Below, piece after piece: positions 29,901 through 36,556 of a stretch of 64,000 nt of DNA. The position numbers were made by a program, and so were the translations under genes. The notes beneath the pieces were generated by a model. The model was not told where the DNA came from. It searched no databases and worked only from the letters and a program-made list of their open reading frames with translations. How positions within the stretch are numbered: the stretch's first letter is position 1; each line of letters begins with the position of its first letter. Source of the DNA: Duganella alba (GTDB lineage: Bacteria > Pseudomonadota > Gammaproteobacteria > Burkholderiales > Burkholderiaceae_D); contig NZ_WKJN01000029.1 of NCBI RefSeq assembly GCF_009674495.1, positions 1 through 64,000 on the forward strand, given 5' to 3'.

Positions 29901-31267
29901 GCGATCTGGTCGGTGCCGAAGGCGGCGATGGCTTCGCTGCTCAAGCCGCCGAGCTGGCTGGTTTTCAGGGCGGCCAGGTCGGCCGTTTCCAGCGCGGCCA
30001 GCTGGTCGGCGGACAGCGCCGCCAGTTGCTGCGAGCTCAGGGCGCTGGCCTGCGCGGTGCGCAGCGCCACGATCTGGCTGGTGGTCAGCGCGCTGAGCTG
30101 GGCGGTGGCGAAGGCGTTGATCTGCGCGGTGGTCATGGCGGCCAGGTCGGCCGTCTCGATCGCGGCCAGCTGGGCGTTGCTCAGGGCCTGTACCTGCTGG
30201 GTCGTCAGCGCGGCGACCTGGGCGGTTCTGAGGGCGGCGATCTGGTCGGTCGACAGGGCGCGCACCTGCGCGGTCGGCAGCGAGGCGATTTGCGCCGGAC
30301 TCAGCAAGACGATCTGGTTGGTGCCCAGCACCGCGGTGGTGGCGGTGCCGAGGGCGGCCAGCTGCTGGCTTTTCAGCGCGGCGAAGTCCTGGCTTTCCAT
30401 GGCGCCCAGCTGGTCGCTGGACATCAGGCTCAGTTGCAGCGAGGTCAGCGCCTGCACCTGGGCGGTGGTCAGGGCGACGATCTGGTTGCTGTCGAGGGCG
30501 GTGAACTGGCGGGTGGTCAGCGCGGCGATCTGCTGCGTTTTCAGCGCGGCCAGGCCGCTGGTGCCGAGGGCGGCCAGCTGCTCGGTGCCGAGGCGGCCGA
30601 TCTGGGTGGTCGACAGGGCGCTGGCCTGGAGCGTGCTCAGCGCGGCAAGCTGGGAGTCGCTCAGCGCGCCGAGCTGGCTGGCGTCCAGCGCGTTCAATTG
30701 CAGCGAGCTCAGGGCGCCGATGTCGTTGCTGGCGAAGCTGGCGATCTGGCTGGTGCTCAGGGCGGCGATCTGCTGCGTCTTCAGCGCGGCCACCTGGGCC
30801 GAGGTGAGGGCCAGGATCTGGTTGCTGCCGAGGGCGCGCACCTGGTCGGCGTTCAGGGTCGCCAGCTGCGCGGTCTTGATCGCGGCCAGGTCTTCGGTGT
30901 CGAGCACGGCGATTTTGGCTGGGGTCAACATGGCAAGCTGGGCCGAGGTCAGGGCGCCGAACTGGCTGGAGGTCAGGCCGGCGCTGAGCTGGTTGGTGCT
31001 CAGGCTGGCGAACTGCGCCGTGGTGAGGGCCGCCACCTGCCTGGTCGACAAGCCTGTACTCAGCTGCAGCGTGCTCATGGCCTGCAGGGCCGGCGTGGTC
31101 AAGGCGCGCAACTGGGCGGTGCCGATCCAGCTGAGCTGGTCGGTGCTGAGCACCGTCATCTGCAATGTGCTGAGCGCGGCGACGTCCGCCGTGGTCAGCG
31201 TGGCGATTTGCGCCGATTGCAATGCCTTGATTTGGTCGGTGGTAAGTTCAGAAATGTTCGATGCCAT
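20981..31267 (-). CDS. adhesin B: 3428-residue octad-repeat protein with EF-hand-type tail
   Basis: The start MASNISELTTDQ at 31267 follows a GGGAG site in the leader and the repeat begins within eight residues. About 390 octads L-[ST]-[ST]-x-[QD]-[VILF]-x-[AG] fill residues 8 to about 3165, with an acidic variant (ALETRDLAALKT type) every several octads. From about residue 3170 comes the same tail as adhesin A: LDLDGNGVRT, LDRNGDGVINDGSELFGS, LDTDGDGQITSADA and VDANADGISQADEL, then an Ala/Pro-rich segment and a short C-terminus. No signal peptide and no cleavage site are visible. Type I export is inferred from the shared tail and the transporter near adhesin A. No long near-identical super-repeats occur, so the repeats are older or under less exchange than in adhesin A. 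It is the longest gene in the window. Confidence 0.85.
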   Translation of the reverse strand: MASNISELTTDQIKALQSAQIATLTTADVAALSTLQMTVLSTDQLSWIGTAQLRALTTPALQAMSTLQLSTGLSTRQVAALTTAQFASLSTNQLSAGLTSSQFGALTSAQLAMLTPAKIAVLDTEDLAAIKTAQLATLNADQVRALGSNQILALTSAQVAALKTQQIAALSTSQIASFASNDIGALSSLQLNALDASQLGALSDSQLAALSTLQASALSTTQIGRLGTEQLAALGTSGLAALKTQQIAALTTRQFTALDSNQIVALTTAQVQALTSLQLSLMSSDQLGAMESQDFAALKSQQLAALGTATTAVLGTNQIVLLSPAQIASLPTAQVRALSTDQIAALRTAQVAALTTQQVQALSNAQLAAIETADLAAMTTAQINAFATAQLSALTTSQIVALRTAQASALSSQQLAALSADQLAALETADLAALKTSQLGGLSSEAIAAFGTDQIAALGTAQLAAFSTRQLAALDNAQIVSLTTAQAATLTTLQIAALSTAQLMALETRDLAALKSAQIAALTTTQLSALGTEQFGSLSSQQVAALTTRQIAALNSTQVLALQAAALAGLQSQQAAALASDNISAFSASQIGALSTAVLSSLSTSQFIALSTDQIVALSTAQSSALATRQIAALTADQLGALQTQDLAAFKTQQIAALRTAQIVLLNSAQLIGLGSQQVAALGTAQVAALQTDQIAVLETRDLAALSSQQAVALGNSALAALTTAQFAALTSTVLSNLTTAQLGALTTDQIVALTTAQSAQLATRQIAALSSDQLAAMETRDLAALRTQQVAALTTSQITQLGTEQFAALASVQIASLTTLQVAALSAAQLAALSSASLAAFRTSQVPALGTDALAALPTAQFAMLTTTLLNALSNTQLAALTTDQIVALSTLQASTLGTRDIGALSTDQIAALETRDFAVLKTQQIVALSAGQVSALTTDQIIALTTAQANALTGVQLNALTTDQLLAMETQDFAALRTSQLLGLGTKSIATLTPAQVAALKADQIAQLTSAQIQVLNSAQIGALTTLQVGAFSTAQIGFLLASQLGMLSNADWAALKSSQLNALNSEQLAAISNTQIAALTTLQVSQLATAQLAGLSTEQLNALETQDLNAFTTAQIGSLATATVAALDLAHVRALSTRLLAALGTAQVQALGADKIAALTTLQASNLGTAQVAALTSEQLQALQTADLAALKTQQLAALSTEQLALLGSDQIVALSTLQFSSLSTRQLDALGADQLLAIETRDLAALRTAQIASLSSDSLNALSATQVQALTTAQLQALTSSQLQHLALGQIAALSSAQVLSLGTAQIPLLGSDQLAALGATLLGQLKTQQIAALRSNQLAALDAAQIAALSTLQVSNLSTQQVAGLGSDFLNALESCDLAALKTQQIAALGTAQIASLSNAQAEALTTLQAASLSSAQLAAFGAAQLQTFSSADIAALKTAQIAALGASLVGALLSDQFRALTTAQLGALSSSQFQALGSEQIIALTTLQAANLGTAQVQALSASQLAALATDDLAAMKTAQINALQTSQIALLSNAQIAALSTLQVANLNTLQVGALSSDQIRALQTQDLAALKTAQLQALASDQLDALATDQLQALTAAQLASLSTAKFQALLTEQIAALTTKQVNGLATAQIASLGSGQLAALNTDDMAALRTAQLAALSTAQVTLLGTGQIVALSSSQVAALSTAQLSALSSDQVGALSTDDFAALSVAQLGALGSLSNLGTDQIQALTTAQIAGLSAAQIAALSTDQIVALSTRQIGAVSTAGVAALTSDQLAALELADLAAMKTAQLAALGTGQVALLSTDQIHALTALQVGSLSTQQTAAFSLAQVQALSSDDVAALRTVQISILSNAQLQALGADQVQALTVIQMNALGTDQLQAMTSDQIIALTTAQFAVLGTRQVAALSSDQLGAIELVDLAALRSAQIAVLGTDQIRALTADRVAALTSAQAQALGSDQLRALTSDQLQALTTADLVALRTAQIAALTTSQLNALLDVQLQSFGAVQLGALGSTQLQALGSDQIIQLTTQQFGLLGTAQIALLTSAQLGAIEYEDLAALTSAQILALGTSQIQALTLDRVAALTTQQVQALASRQLAVFSSDQLQSLTTDALQALTTAQVATLGTGQLVTLTEDQLQHLTSDQIEALSSAQAQALTSDQIGLLTSQQVDHLSTRALNALTSSQIAAISTDNFATLSSSQIGALNAAQFGAITAAQMTALTSAQAMGLATAQIAALSSEQLDALDSADFSALTTAQIAAITTRNIAALTLGLVGALTSTQLASLGTDQIGALQTEHIAALSSAQIVTLSAAQIGALRTDQVSALSTDDFVALRSNQLTALTTAQFAALTSDQLNALSSAAFTGLTTTMITALTSDQVAQLSTAQVGALTATQALVLSTAQLAALNTDQVGMINTAALRSLQSDQIGALGTDQIVALSTRQVRALGSAQLSALLTSQIAALETVDLAALTTAQLTVLNTDQLHALGTDQLASLSTAQIGSLGTDQLSAGLGTDQIVALTTAQVQALATRQVAALTTEQIAALETADLAVFSTRQIAALTTDQVGALTTDQLNSLTTAELAALSTSQLLAGLTTDQLAALDSAHLDALTTLQLAYGLGTDAIAALTTDQLAGLRTAQTASLGTLQIAALSSDQIVALTSDQAATLTTQQVAALTSDQLAALETVDLNALSTRQLNALTVAQLASLGAPQLNALTVAQFAALGTSQLANGLTTAQLAALDGSHIGAFTTAQLAYGLNLDSLAALTSEQMQALRTAQIAALTTLQVSVLSTDQIAALASEQITGFATAQMTILSAAQLAAFSTAQIAALDTQDLAALSAPQFTGLSTAQTMALTTDQVRGLKTAQIAAIDGVQIGVFGSDQLQALSTQQAAALSIAAVTALSTAQLGVLSTADIAAFGTQQIASLQVGQVTSLNTDQVQALTSAQLGALTADQLYALGSGQIAALRTTQIGYLGTAQLAALTTPQVQALGSDQVAAIKLSQVPALTIDQIGVLGSDQLRALTTAQVGVLTSTQLVALTSQQAGALTTTQMAALKNAQIATLDATQLYGFSTDQLGAWSTSQLGALTATQIGYLSTDQIGGLSNTQVAGLKTSQLQAFSNNQIKALTAAQMPALGTTVLGALSVSQADALTATQIASMSIAQRMALNASSVNYATPLILDLDGNGVRTQSIAAGVQFDIRGDGQKVSTGWVDTHDGLLALDRNGDGVINDGSELFGSATTLADGSKAKDGYAALAALDTDGDGQITSADAAFGALRVWVDANADGISQADELKTLAQLGIAAISTGARSTLTEQNGNLIGLTSSYTRTDGSVHQSADAWFLADKATSTASLQQQVSSLSNAIASYASAPAAPAPALPLTAKPAAEAAPALAAALQHYRQTQGLQGAAAALSGKQPFEEHGNQWFAVPKR
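21790..31245 (-). repeat. about 390 diverged 24-base octad repeats in adhesin B
   Basis: A 24-base period coding L-[ST]-[ST]-x-Q-[VIL]-x-[AG] is continuous across the region. Some octads carry one or two extra residues (for example LSAGLTS and LAYGLGT steps). Unlike adhesin A I see no exact long-period copies. The periodic GC-rich sequence leaves two other long frames open on the opposite strand; these are treated as shadows. Confidence 0.9.
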
Positions 31268-31475
31268 GTTGTATATTCTCCCTGCCGGAAATATATATTA
31301 CCGTCAAACGACTTCAAGACGAAGTCAAAGCCTTAAATAGCCGTCAATTCTTCGCCTGAAAACAATGACTTAGCGCTCACTTTGTCATCTCCCAGTCATA
31401 AATCGCCGGGTGCAAAATAAGTAATCAGGAAACAATGTAAGATGCGGTTTCGCGTTACTCCCTTATTTCCCGGCC
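31268..31475. other. divergent intergenic region, adhesin B / nudC
   Basis: 208 bases, AT-rich compared with its neighbours, that must contain promoters for adhesin B (leftward) and nudC (rightward). The purine-rich ribosome site of adhesin B is at 31270-31285 on the minus strand. I see no clear operator or hairpin. Confidence 0.4.
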
Positions 31476-32291
31476 ATGCTGCAAACTCCCGCCACATTTC
31501 AGCCCGTGATACGTCCGCAGGACCATGACGAAGCGCTAACATTTGTCTTCCATCGCGGAGAGTTGCTATTGCGCAACAGTATCCTGGGTTTGCCGGCGGC
31601 GGCGGACCTGGCGGGGCTGCCTCTGGCGCCGGAACGTCTCCACGCGCTGGGGCTGTGGGAAGGCCGCTATTACCAGGCCACCTGGCTGGACGAGGCGACC
31701 TTGCCGGGGCCGGAGTTCGGCTACCACGGCCTGCGCGCGCTGTTCGGCGTGGTCGACGACGGCTTCCTCGGCGTGGCCGGGCGCGCGGCGCAGCTGGTCG
31801 AGTGGGCGCGCACCCATCGCTATTGCGGCGTCTGCGCGACGGCCATGCAGCTGCTCGAAGGCGAGCGCTGCTTCAAGTGCCCCCATTGCGGCCACAGCGC
31901 CTACCCGCGCATCTCGCCGGCCATGATGGTGCTGATCCGCAAGGGCGACCAGGTGCTGCTGGCCATGCACACCAATTCGCCGTACAAGCGCTACACGGCG
32001 CTGGCCGGTTTCCTGGAGGCCGGCGAGTCGGTCGAGGAAGCCATCCACCGCGAAGTGTTCGAGGAGGTCGGCCTGAAGGTGCATAACCTCAAATACTTCG
32101 GCAGCCAGCCGTGGCCGTTCCCGCACTCGCTGATGATCGCCTACACGGCGGAATATCTGGACGGCGAGATCCGCATCGACCAGAGCGAAATCGCCGATGC
32201 GCGCTGGTTCGGGCCGGATGATGAATGGCCGGATCTGCCGGTCAAGGTGTCGATCGCGGCGCGCCTGATCGACGCCCACCGGCCGGGCTGA
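31476..32291 (+). CDS. nudC: NAD(+)/NADH pyrophosphatase (decapping Nudix hydrolase NudC)
   Basis: 271 residues. The zinc ribbon is intact (CGVC near residue 116 and CPHC near 133). The Nudix box is GFLEAGESVEEAIHREVFEE followed by VGL. The NudC-specific element SQPWPFPHSLM follows the box and distinguishes NADH-active enzymes from other Nudix proteins. It hydrolyses NAD(H) to NMN(H) and AMP and removes NAD caps from RNA. The gene appears monocistronic and is read away from adhesin B. Confidence 0.93.
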   Translation: MLQTPATFQPVIRPQDHDEALTFVFHRGELLLRNSILGLPAAADLAGLPLAPERLHALGLWEGRYYQATWLDEATLPGPEFGYHGLRALFGVVDDGFLGVAGRAAQLVEWARTHRYCGVCATAMQLLEGERCFKCPHCGHSAYPRISPAMMVLIRKGDQVLLAMHTNSPYKRYTALAGFLEAGESVEEAIHREVFEEVGLKVHNLKYFGSQPWPFPHSLMIAYTAEYLDGEIRIDQSEIADARWFGPDDEWPDLPVKVSIAARLIDAHRPG

Positions 32292-32355
32292 GGCCCGGTG
32301 CGGTCCCGGCATTTTCTATATACTGTCGGGCAATTTCAAAAAAAGGTGTTTCATC

Positions 32356-32916
32356 ATGTCTCAAGAATTTACGGAAAACGACTGGCGCCGCCTGATTGCC
32401 AGCATCGGCGAAGACCCGGACCGTCCAGGTCTGCTGGAAACGCCGGCCCGCGTTGCCAAGGCGTGGAAGCACTGGACCTCCGGCTACGACCAGAACCCGG
32501 TCGAGCTGTTGAAGGCGTTTGAAGACGGCGCCGAGCAGTACAACGAATTCATCATCGTGCGCAACATCCCGGTGTACAGCCATTGCGAGCACCACCTGGC
32601 GCCGTTCTTCGGCAAGGCCACCATCGGCTACATTCCGAACGGCAAGATCGTCGGCCTGTCCAAGCTGACCCGCCTGGTCGACTGCTTCGCCAAGCGCCTG
32701 CAGGTGCAGGAACGCATGACGATGCAGATCGCCAATGCGCTGATGGACGTGCTGGAACCGAAAGCGGTGGGCGTGATCGTCAAGTGCCGCCACCTGTGCA
32801 TGGAAAGCCGCGGCATCCGCACGCCGGGCGAAGAAACGGTGACCTCGGCCATGCTGGGCGAATTGCAGCCCAACCTGGCGATGCGCACCGAGTTCCTGGC
32901 GCTGGCCAAGGACTAA
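32356..32916 (+). CDS. folE: GTP cyclohydrolase I
   Basis: 186 residues, slightly short at the N-terminus compared with E. coli FolE but with all catalytic parts: YSHCEHHLAPFFGKATIGY (zinc Cys and two His), KIVGLSKLTRLVDCFAKRLQ (second half of the active site) and VKCRHLCMESRGI (zinc Cys). It makes 7,8-dihydroneopterin triphosphate, the first step of folate and pterin synthesis. The thioredoxin-like gene begins 5 bases after its stop. Confidence 0.95.
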   Translation: MSQEFTENDWRRLIASIGEDPDRPGLLETPARVAKAWKHWTSGYDQNPVELLKAFEDGAEQYNEFIIVRNIPVYSHCEHHLAPFFGKATIGYIPNGKIVGLSKLTRLVDCFAKRLQVQERMTMQIANALMDVLEPKAVGVIVKCRHLCMESRGIRTPGEETVTSAMLGELQPNLAMRTEFLALAKD

Positions 32917-32921
32917 GCGCG

Positions 32922-34241
32922 ATGGCGGCTATCGAATGGCTGAACGGCGGCCTCGACGCCGCCTTTGCACTGGCCCGCGCGCAGCAGCGCCCGCTGTTCC
33001 TGTACTGGGGCGCCGTGTGGTGCCCGCCGTGCAACCGGGTCAAATCCGAGATCTTCGCGCGCGATGAATTCATCCAGCGCGCTGCGGGCGTACTGAGCTA
33101 TCACCTCGATGGCGACAGCGCCGGCGCCCAGGCGCTGGCCGCGCAGTACCAGTTGCGCAGCTACCCGACGCTGGTGCTGTTCGCGCCGGACGGCAGCGAA
33201 ATCACGCGCCTGCCGTGCGAACTGGATGGCGAACTGTTCGTCGCCGCCTTCGACGCCGCGCTGGCCGTGCATGCGGCCGGCTCCTCGGCGGCGGTGGCGC
33301 TGGATGCCGCCCTGTCCGGCACGCGCGCATTGAGCGCCGACGAGTGGTCGCTGTTGAGCCACTACTCCTGGGACACCGACGAAGGCAAGCTGCTGGGCGC
33401 GCGCACGCTGGCGCCGACCCTGTCGGCGCTGGCCGCCGCCAGCACGGATGCCGACGCCGCCGTGCGCTTGCGCCTGCACGCCGAACTGGCCTCCGGCAGC
33501 GCCGATGCCGCCGGCCTGCTGGCGGTGTTGGCCGACGCGCGGCTGGCGCGCTCCAACATGGACATCTTCAGCAACAGCGGCATCAACCTGATCAAGATCG
33601 CCAGCCGGCGCGAGGAACTGGTGGCCGCCATGGGCAGCGTGGCGGCGCAGTGGGCCGACGACTTCTGGTTGAGCGCGCCGGACCGCCTGATGGCCGTGCG
33701 CCTGCAGATGCGCCTGGCGCGCCTGCTGGCGCCGACGCAGGGCTTGCAGGAGCAGGTGCGCGCGCGCGTCGAAGAAGCGCTGGCCGCATCCGCCGATGCG
33801 TATGAGCGCCACACGCTGGTCAACACGGCGGTCAGCGCGCTGAACGACGCCGGCCTGCCGGCGCAGGCCGAGCAAGTGCTGCTGGCTGAACTGCCGCGTT
33901 CGCATTCACCGTACTACTTCATGCTGAGCCTGGCGGCCAGCGCCAAGCGCCGCAGCGATGTGGCGGGCGTGCTGGACTGGTATGGCAAGGCGTGGCAAGC
34001 GTCGGTGGGGCTGGCGACGCGGCTGCAATGGGGCGTGACGTATCTGGTCAGCGTGATCGACCTGGCGCCGCAGGACACGGTGCGCATCGAGCAGGCCGCG
34101 CAAGGCCTGCTGGCCGACGTCAAGGCGGCCGGCGCCGACGCCCACCAGCAGCGCAACCTGGGCCAGCTGCAAAAGCTCGCGCCCAAGCTGGCCGCCATCC
34201 CGCCCGGCCCGCACACCAGCGCCCTCGCAGCTGCTATCTAA
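32922..34241 (+). CDS. thioredoxin-fold protein with long helical C-terminal region
   Basis: 439 residues from the ATG at 32922. Residues 1-120 are a thioredoxin fold with active site WGAVWCPPCNRVKSEIF and the cis-Pro in LRSYPTLVLF. Residues 130-439 are Ala-rich helices resembling a degenerate TPR/solenoid region. There is no signal peptide, so it is probably cytoplasmic. CPPC suggests a disulfide reductase or isomerase-like role, but the substrate is unknown. It is likely co-transcribed with folE. Its stop codon abuts the 94-base palindrome that follows. Confidence 0.75.
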   Translation: MAAIEWLNGGLDAAFALARAQQRPLFLYWGAVWCPPCNRVKSEIFARDEFIQRAAGVLSYHLDGDSAGAQALAAQYQLRSYPTLVLFAPDGSEITRLPCELDGELFVAAFDAALAVHAAGSSAAVALDAALSGTRALSADEWSLLSHYSWDTDEGKLLGARTLAPTLSALAAASTDADAAVRLRLHAELASGSADAAGLLAVLADARLARSNMDIFSNSGINLIKIASRREELVAAMGSVAAQWADDFWLSAPDRLMAVRLQMRLARLLAPTQGLQEQVRARVEEALAASADAYERHTLVNTAVSALNDAGLPAQAEQVLLAELPRSHSPYYFMLSLAASAKRRSDVAGVLDWYGKAWQASVGLATRLQWGVTYLVSVIDLAPQDTVRIEQAAQGLLADVKAAGADAHQQRNLGQLQKLAPKLAAIPPGPHTSALAAAI

Positions 34242-34334
34242 ATCCGGGGTCAGGTCCCCCATTTCTACACGGGCTGTGCCGTAGCGCCTGCTACGGCACA
34301 GCCCGTGTAGAAATGGGGGACCTGACCCCGGATT
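34241..34334. repeat. 94-bp palindrome, CCGGGGTCAG-ended (element 2)
   Basis: 45-base perfect arms with a 4-base loop (gcct, 34286-34289). The ends match element 1 (tccggggtcag), but the inner arm is different (gtcccccatttctacacggg), still perfectly complementary. It fills the whole gap between two convergent genes and overlaps the edge of both stop codons, so it can act as a terminator for both. Confidence 0.95.
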
Positions 34335-35940
34335 AGCGGCGCTGGAATTCGGCGCCGTCTTTCCACTTCGGCGCGTCTTTGGCTTGCGCGGCCTGGTAGC
34401 CGGCCTGGAACAGCAGGGCGATGTCGTCCACCGCGCCGCTGGTGTTCCAGTTCGGCTGCACGACGTCGTTGACGGTGTGGAACTGATGCGCCGTGTAGCT
34501 CAACAGCTTGCTGGCGCTGCTGCGCAGATAAATCGTCGGCACGCCGGCACGCGCGAACTCCAGCTGGTCGCCACGGTAGTAGCTGCCGTAGCTGATGTTG
34601 CTGTCGGGCCTGACCACGCGCCCCTGCCTGGCCGCCGCCGCCGTCACCAGCTCATCCGCCGTCGATTTGCCCATGCCGCTCAGTTCGACATCGCGCGTGC
34701 GGCCCCACATGTTGAGGCCGTCGATATTGATGTTGAGGACCGTCTTGCCCAGCGGGTACAGCGGATGCCGCACATAGTAATGCGCGCCCAGCAGTCCGCG
34801 CTCCTGCGCCGTGGTCGCCACGAACAGGATGGTGCGCTTGGGCGCCGCCGGCAGCGCCTTGTAGGCGCGGGCGATCTGCAGCAGCGCCGCCACGCCGCTG
34901 GCGTTGTCCACCGCGCCGTGGAAGATCTGCTGCGTGCGCGGACCGGGCAGCGATTCGTCGATGCCGAAATGGTCCCAATGCGCCGTGTAGATGACCACCT
35001 CGTTCTTCAACTGCGGATCGGAACCGGCGATGCGCGCCACCACGTTGTGCGACAGCACCTCGCGCGTCGCGTTCAGCGTCGCCAGGTTGACCTTGATCCC
35101 CAGCGGCAGCGGCTTGAAGCTGCGCGATAGCGCCTCCTGCTTGAGCTCCTTGAAATCCAGGCCGGCCGCCTTGAACAGCTCGCACGCGCGTTCCTGTTGC
35201 AGCCAGCCGGCCATGGCCGGCAGATCGGCCTCGGGCGTTTTGCCCTTGAGCGCGAAGTTTTCCCGGCCCCAGCTGTTGACCACCACTTCATACGGATAGC
35301 CGGCCGCCTTGTTCTCGTGCACGATCAGCGCCGCCGCCGCGCCCATCTTCGCCGCCATCTCGAACTTGTAGTTCCAGCGCCCGTACCAGGTGACGGCGTT
35401 GCCGCCGAAGACCGCCGGGTCCAGCAGCCGGGGATGCTTGGGATCGGGCAGCGGCGGGTCGTTGATCAGCATGACCAGGGTCTTGCCCTTCAGCTCCGCG
35501 CCCTTGTAGTCGTCCCACTTGAATTCCGGCGCCTGCACGCCGTAGCCGACGAACACCAGTTCCGAATCGGCCACCTCCAGCTGCTTGTCGGCGCGCGCGG
35601 TCCAGGCGATGTAGTCGTCGCCGAAGCGCAGCTGGGTCGGCTTGCCGTCCTTGTCGACGTAGTTCAGCGTCGGATGGCTGGAGATGCCGACCAGCGGCAC
35701 CGCCTGCAGATAGGTGCCGTCCGGATTGCCGGGCTCCAGCCCCAGTTTCCTGAACTGCTGCTGCAAATACTCGATGGTCATCACTTCGCCCTGCGTGCCG
35801 GGCGCGCGGCCTTCGAACTCGTCCGAAGCCAGCGTGGTGATCTGTTCCAGCAGCGCCGCGCCGTCGATTTTGGGCAACGCGGTGGCGTGGGCCGTGCCCG
35901 CGCTGAGTGCCAGAAGCGTTGTCGACAGGAGCAATTTCAT
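34333..35940 (-). CDS. M28-family metallopeptidase (secreted), unusual active site
   Basis: 535 residues with a signal peptide (MKLLLSTTLLALSAGTAHA). A PA-type insert lies about residues 100-280, as in many exported M28 aminopeptidases. Zinc-ligand motifs: YTAHWDHFG, HGAVDNASGVAALL, NINIDGLNMWG and the late His in YTAHQFHTVND. The segment that normally reads AEExGLLG is AQERGLLG, so the Glu that serves as general base is Gln while the metal-ligand Glu stays. It may have reduced or altered activity. The gene stands alone, with an AT-rich promoter region at 35941-36121. Confidence 0.87.
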   Translation of the reverse strand: MKLLLSTTLLALSAGTAHATALPKIDGAALLEQITTLASDEFEGRAPGTQGEVMTIEYLQQQFRKLGLEPGNPDGTYLQAVPLVGISSHPTLNYVDKDGKPTQLRFGDDYIAWTARADKQLEVADSELVFVGYGVQAPEFKWDDYKGAELKGKTLVMLINDPPLPDPKHPRLLDPAVFGGNAVTWYGRWNYKFEMAAKMGAAAALIVHENKAAGYPYEVVVNSWGRENFALKGKTPEADLPAMAGWLQQERACELFKAAGLDFKELKQEALSRSFKPLPLGIKVNLATLNATREVLSHNVVARIAGSDPQLKNEVVIYTAHWDHFGIDESLPGPRTQQIFHGAVDNASGVAALLQIARAYKALPAAPKRTILFVATTAQERGLLGAHYYVRHPLYPLGKTVLNINIDGLNMWGRTRDVELSGMGKSTADELVTAAAARQGRVVRPDSNISYGSYYRGDQLEFARAGVPTIYLRSSASKLLSYTAHQFHTVNDVVQPNWNTSGAVDDIALLFQAGYQAAQAKDAPKWKDGAEFQRR

Positions 35941-36121
35941 ATGGGTGAAGGATTGTTAATAATAAGCCACCATTTTGACACATTTTTGTTGCTTAAGGAC
36001 ACATTTCTATCGAGATGGATCGATCGGATAAGCAGATCATTCTCTGCGGATAATCGCGCTTTTTTATCCGAATTTTTAATACTAAGATGACTCCATCGAA
36101 CTTCCTACCAGGAGCATCACC

Positions 36122-36409
36122 ATGAACACCAAAGCCATCCTCGCCTCCCTCGCCCTGCTGGCCGCCGCCGGCAGCAGCTTCGCCGCCGACACCAGCGAAG
36201 CGAGCTTCGACCAGACCTTCCGCGACAGCGGCAAAAGCACCGTCACCCGCGCCCAGGTGAAAGCGCAGACCATCGCCGCCCGCAAGGCCGGCCTGCTGGA
36301 CACCAACGAAGCGTATCAGGACATCGCCTACATGGCGCCACGTTCGAAGAGCGCTGACGTGAAAGCGCAACTGGCCGCCAAGCCTGCGCAGGGCAACACT
36401 GCCCACTAA
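36122..36409 (+). CDS. DUF4148-type small exported protein
   Basis: 95 residues. Cleavable signal MNTKAILASLALLAAAGSSFA, then a short charged region with VTRAQVKAQTIAARKAGLL and a C-terminal Lys/Ala-rich end. The pattern fits the DUF4148 family, common and often multi-copy in Burkholderiales. Function not known. It has its own ribosome site (CAGGAG, 36110-36115) and its own terminator. Confidence 0.75.
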   Translation: MNTKAILASLALLAAAGSSFAADTSEASFDQTFRDSGKSTVTRAQVKAQTIAARKAGLLDTNEAYQDIAYMAPRSKSADVKAQLAAKPAQGNTAH

Positions 36410-36428
36410 GCAACATCGTTTCCGCAAG

Positions 36429-36463
36429 AAGGGCGCAGCGCTCAATGCTGCGCCCTTTTTGGT
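36429..36463 (+). terminator. Rho-independent terminator
   Basis: Eleven-base-pair stem aagggcgcagc / gctgcgccctt with a 7-base loop, followed by a T run. It lies 19 bases after the DUF4148 gene. Confidence 0.88.
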
Positions 36464-36556
36464 TTTTGCGGATAAACCACAAGCATGAAATTTGTTTCAC
36501 GCTGCAAGGAACTTTGCGGGTATTCTGGTTTCCATAAGACAATAGGAGACCTCCCT

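Noticed and set aside
20975-31340. Two plus-strand frames of 3453 and 2635 codons opposite adhesin B
   Set aside because: They are mirror frames of the periodic sequence, for the same reason. Neither has a ribosome site, a known domain or a natural end, while the minus strand has the start, ribosome site and calcium-binding tail.
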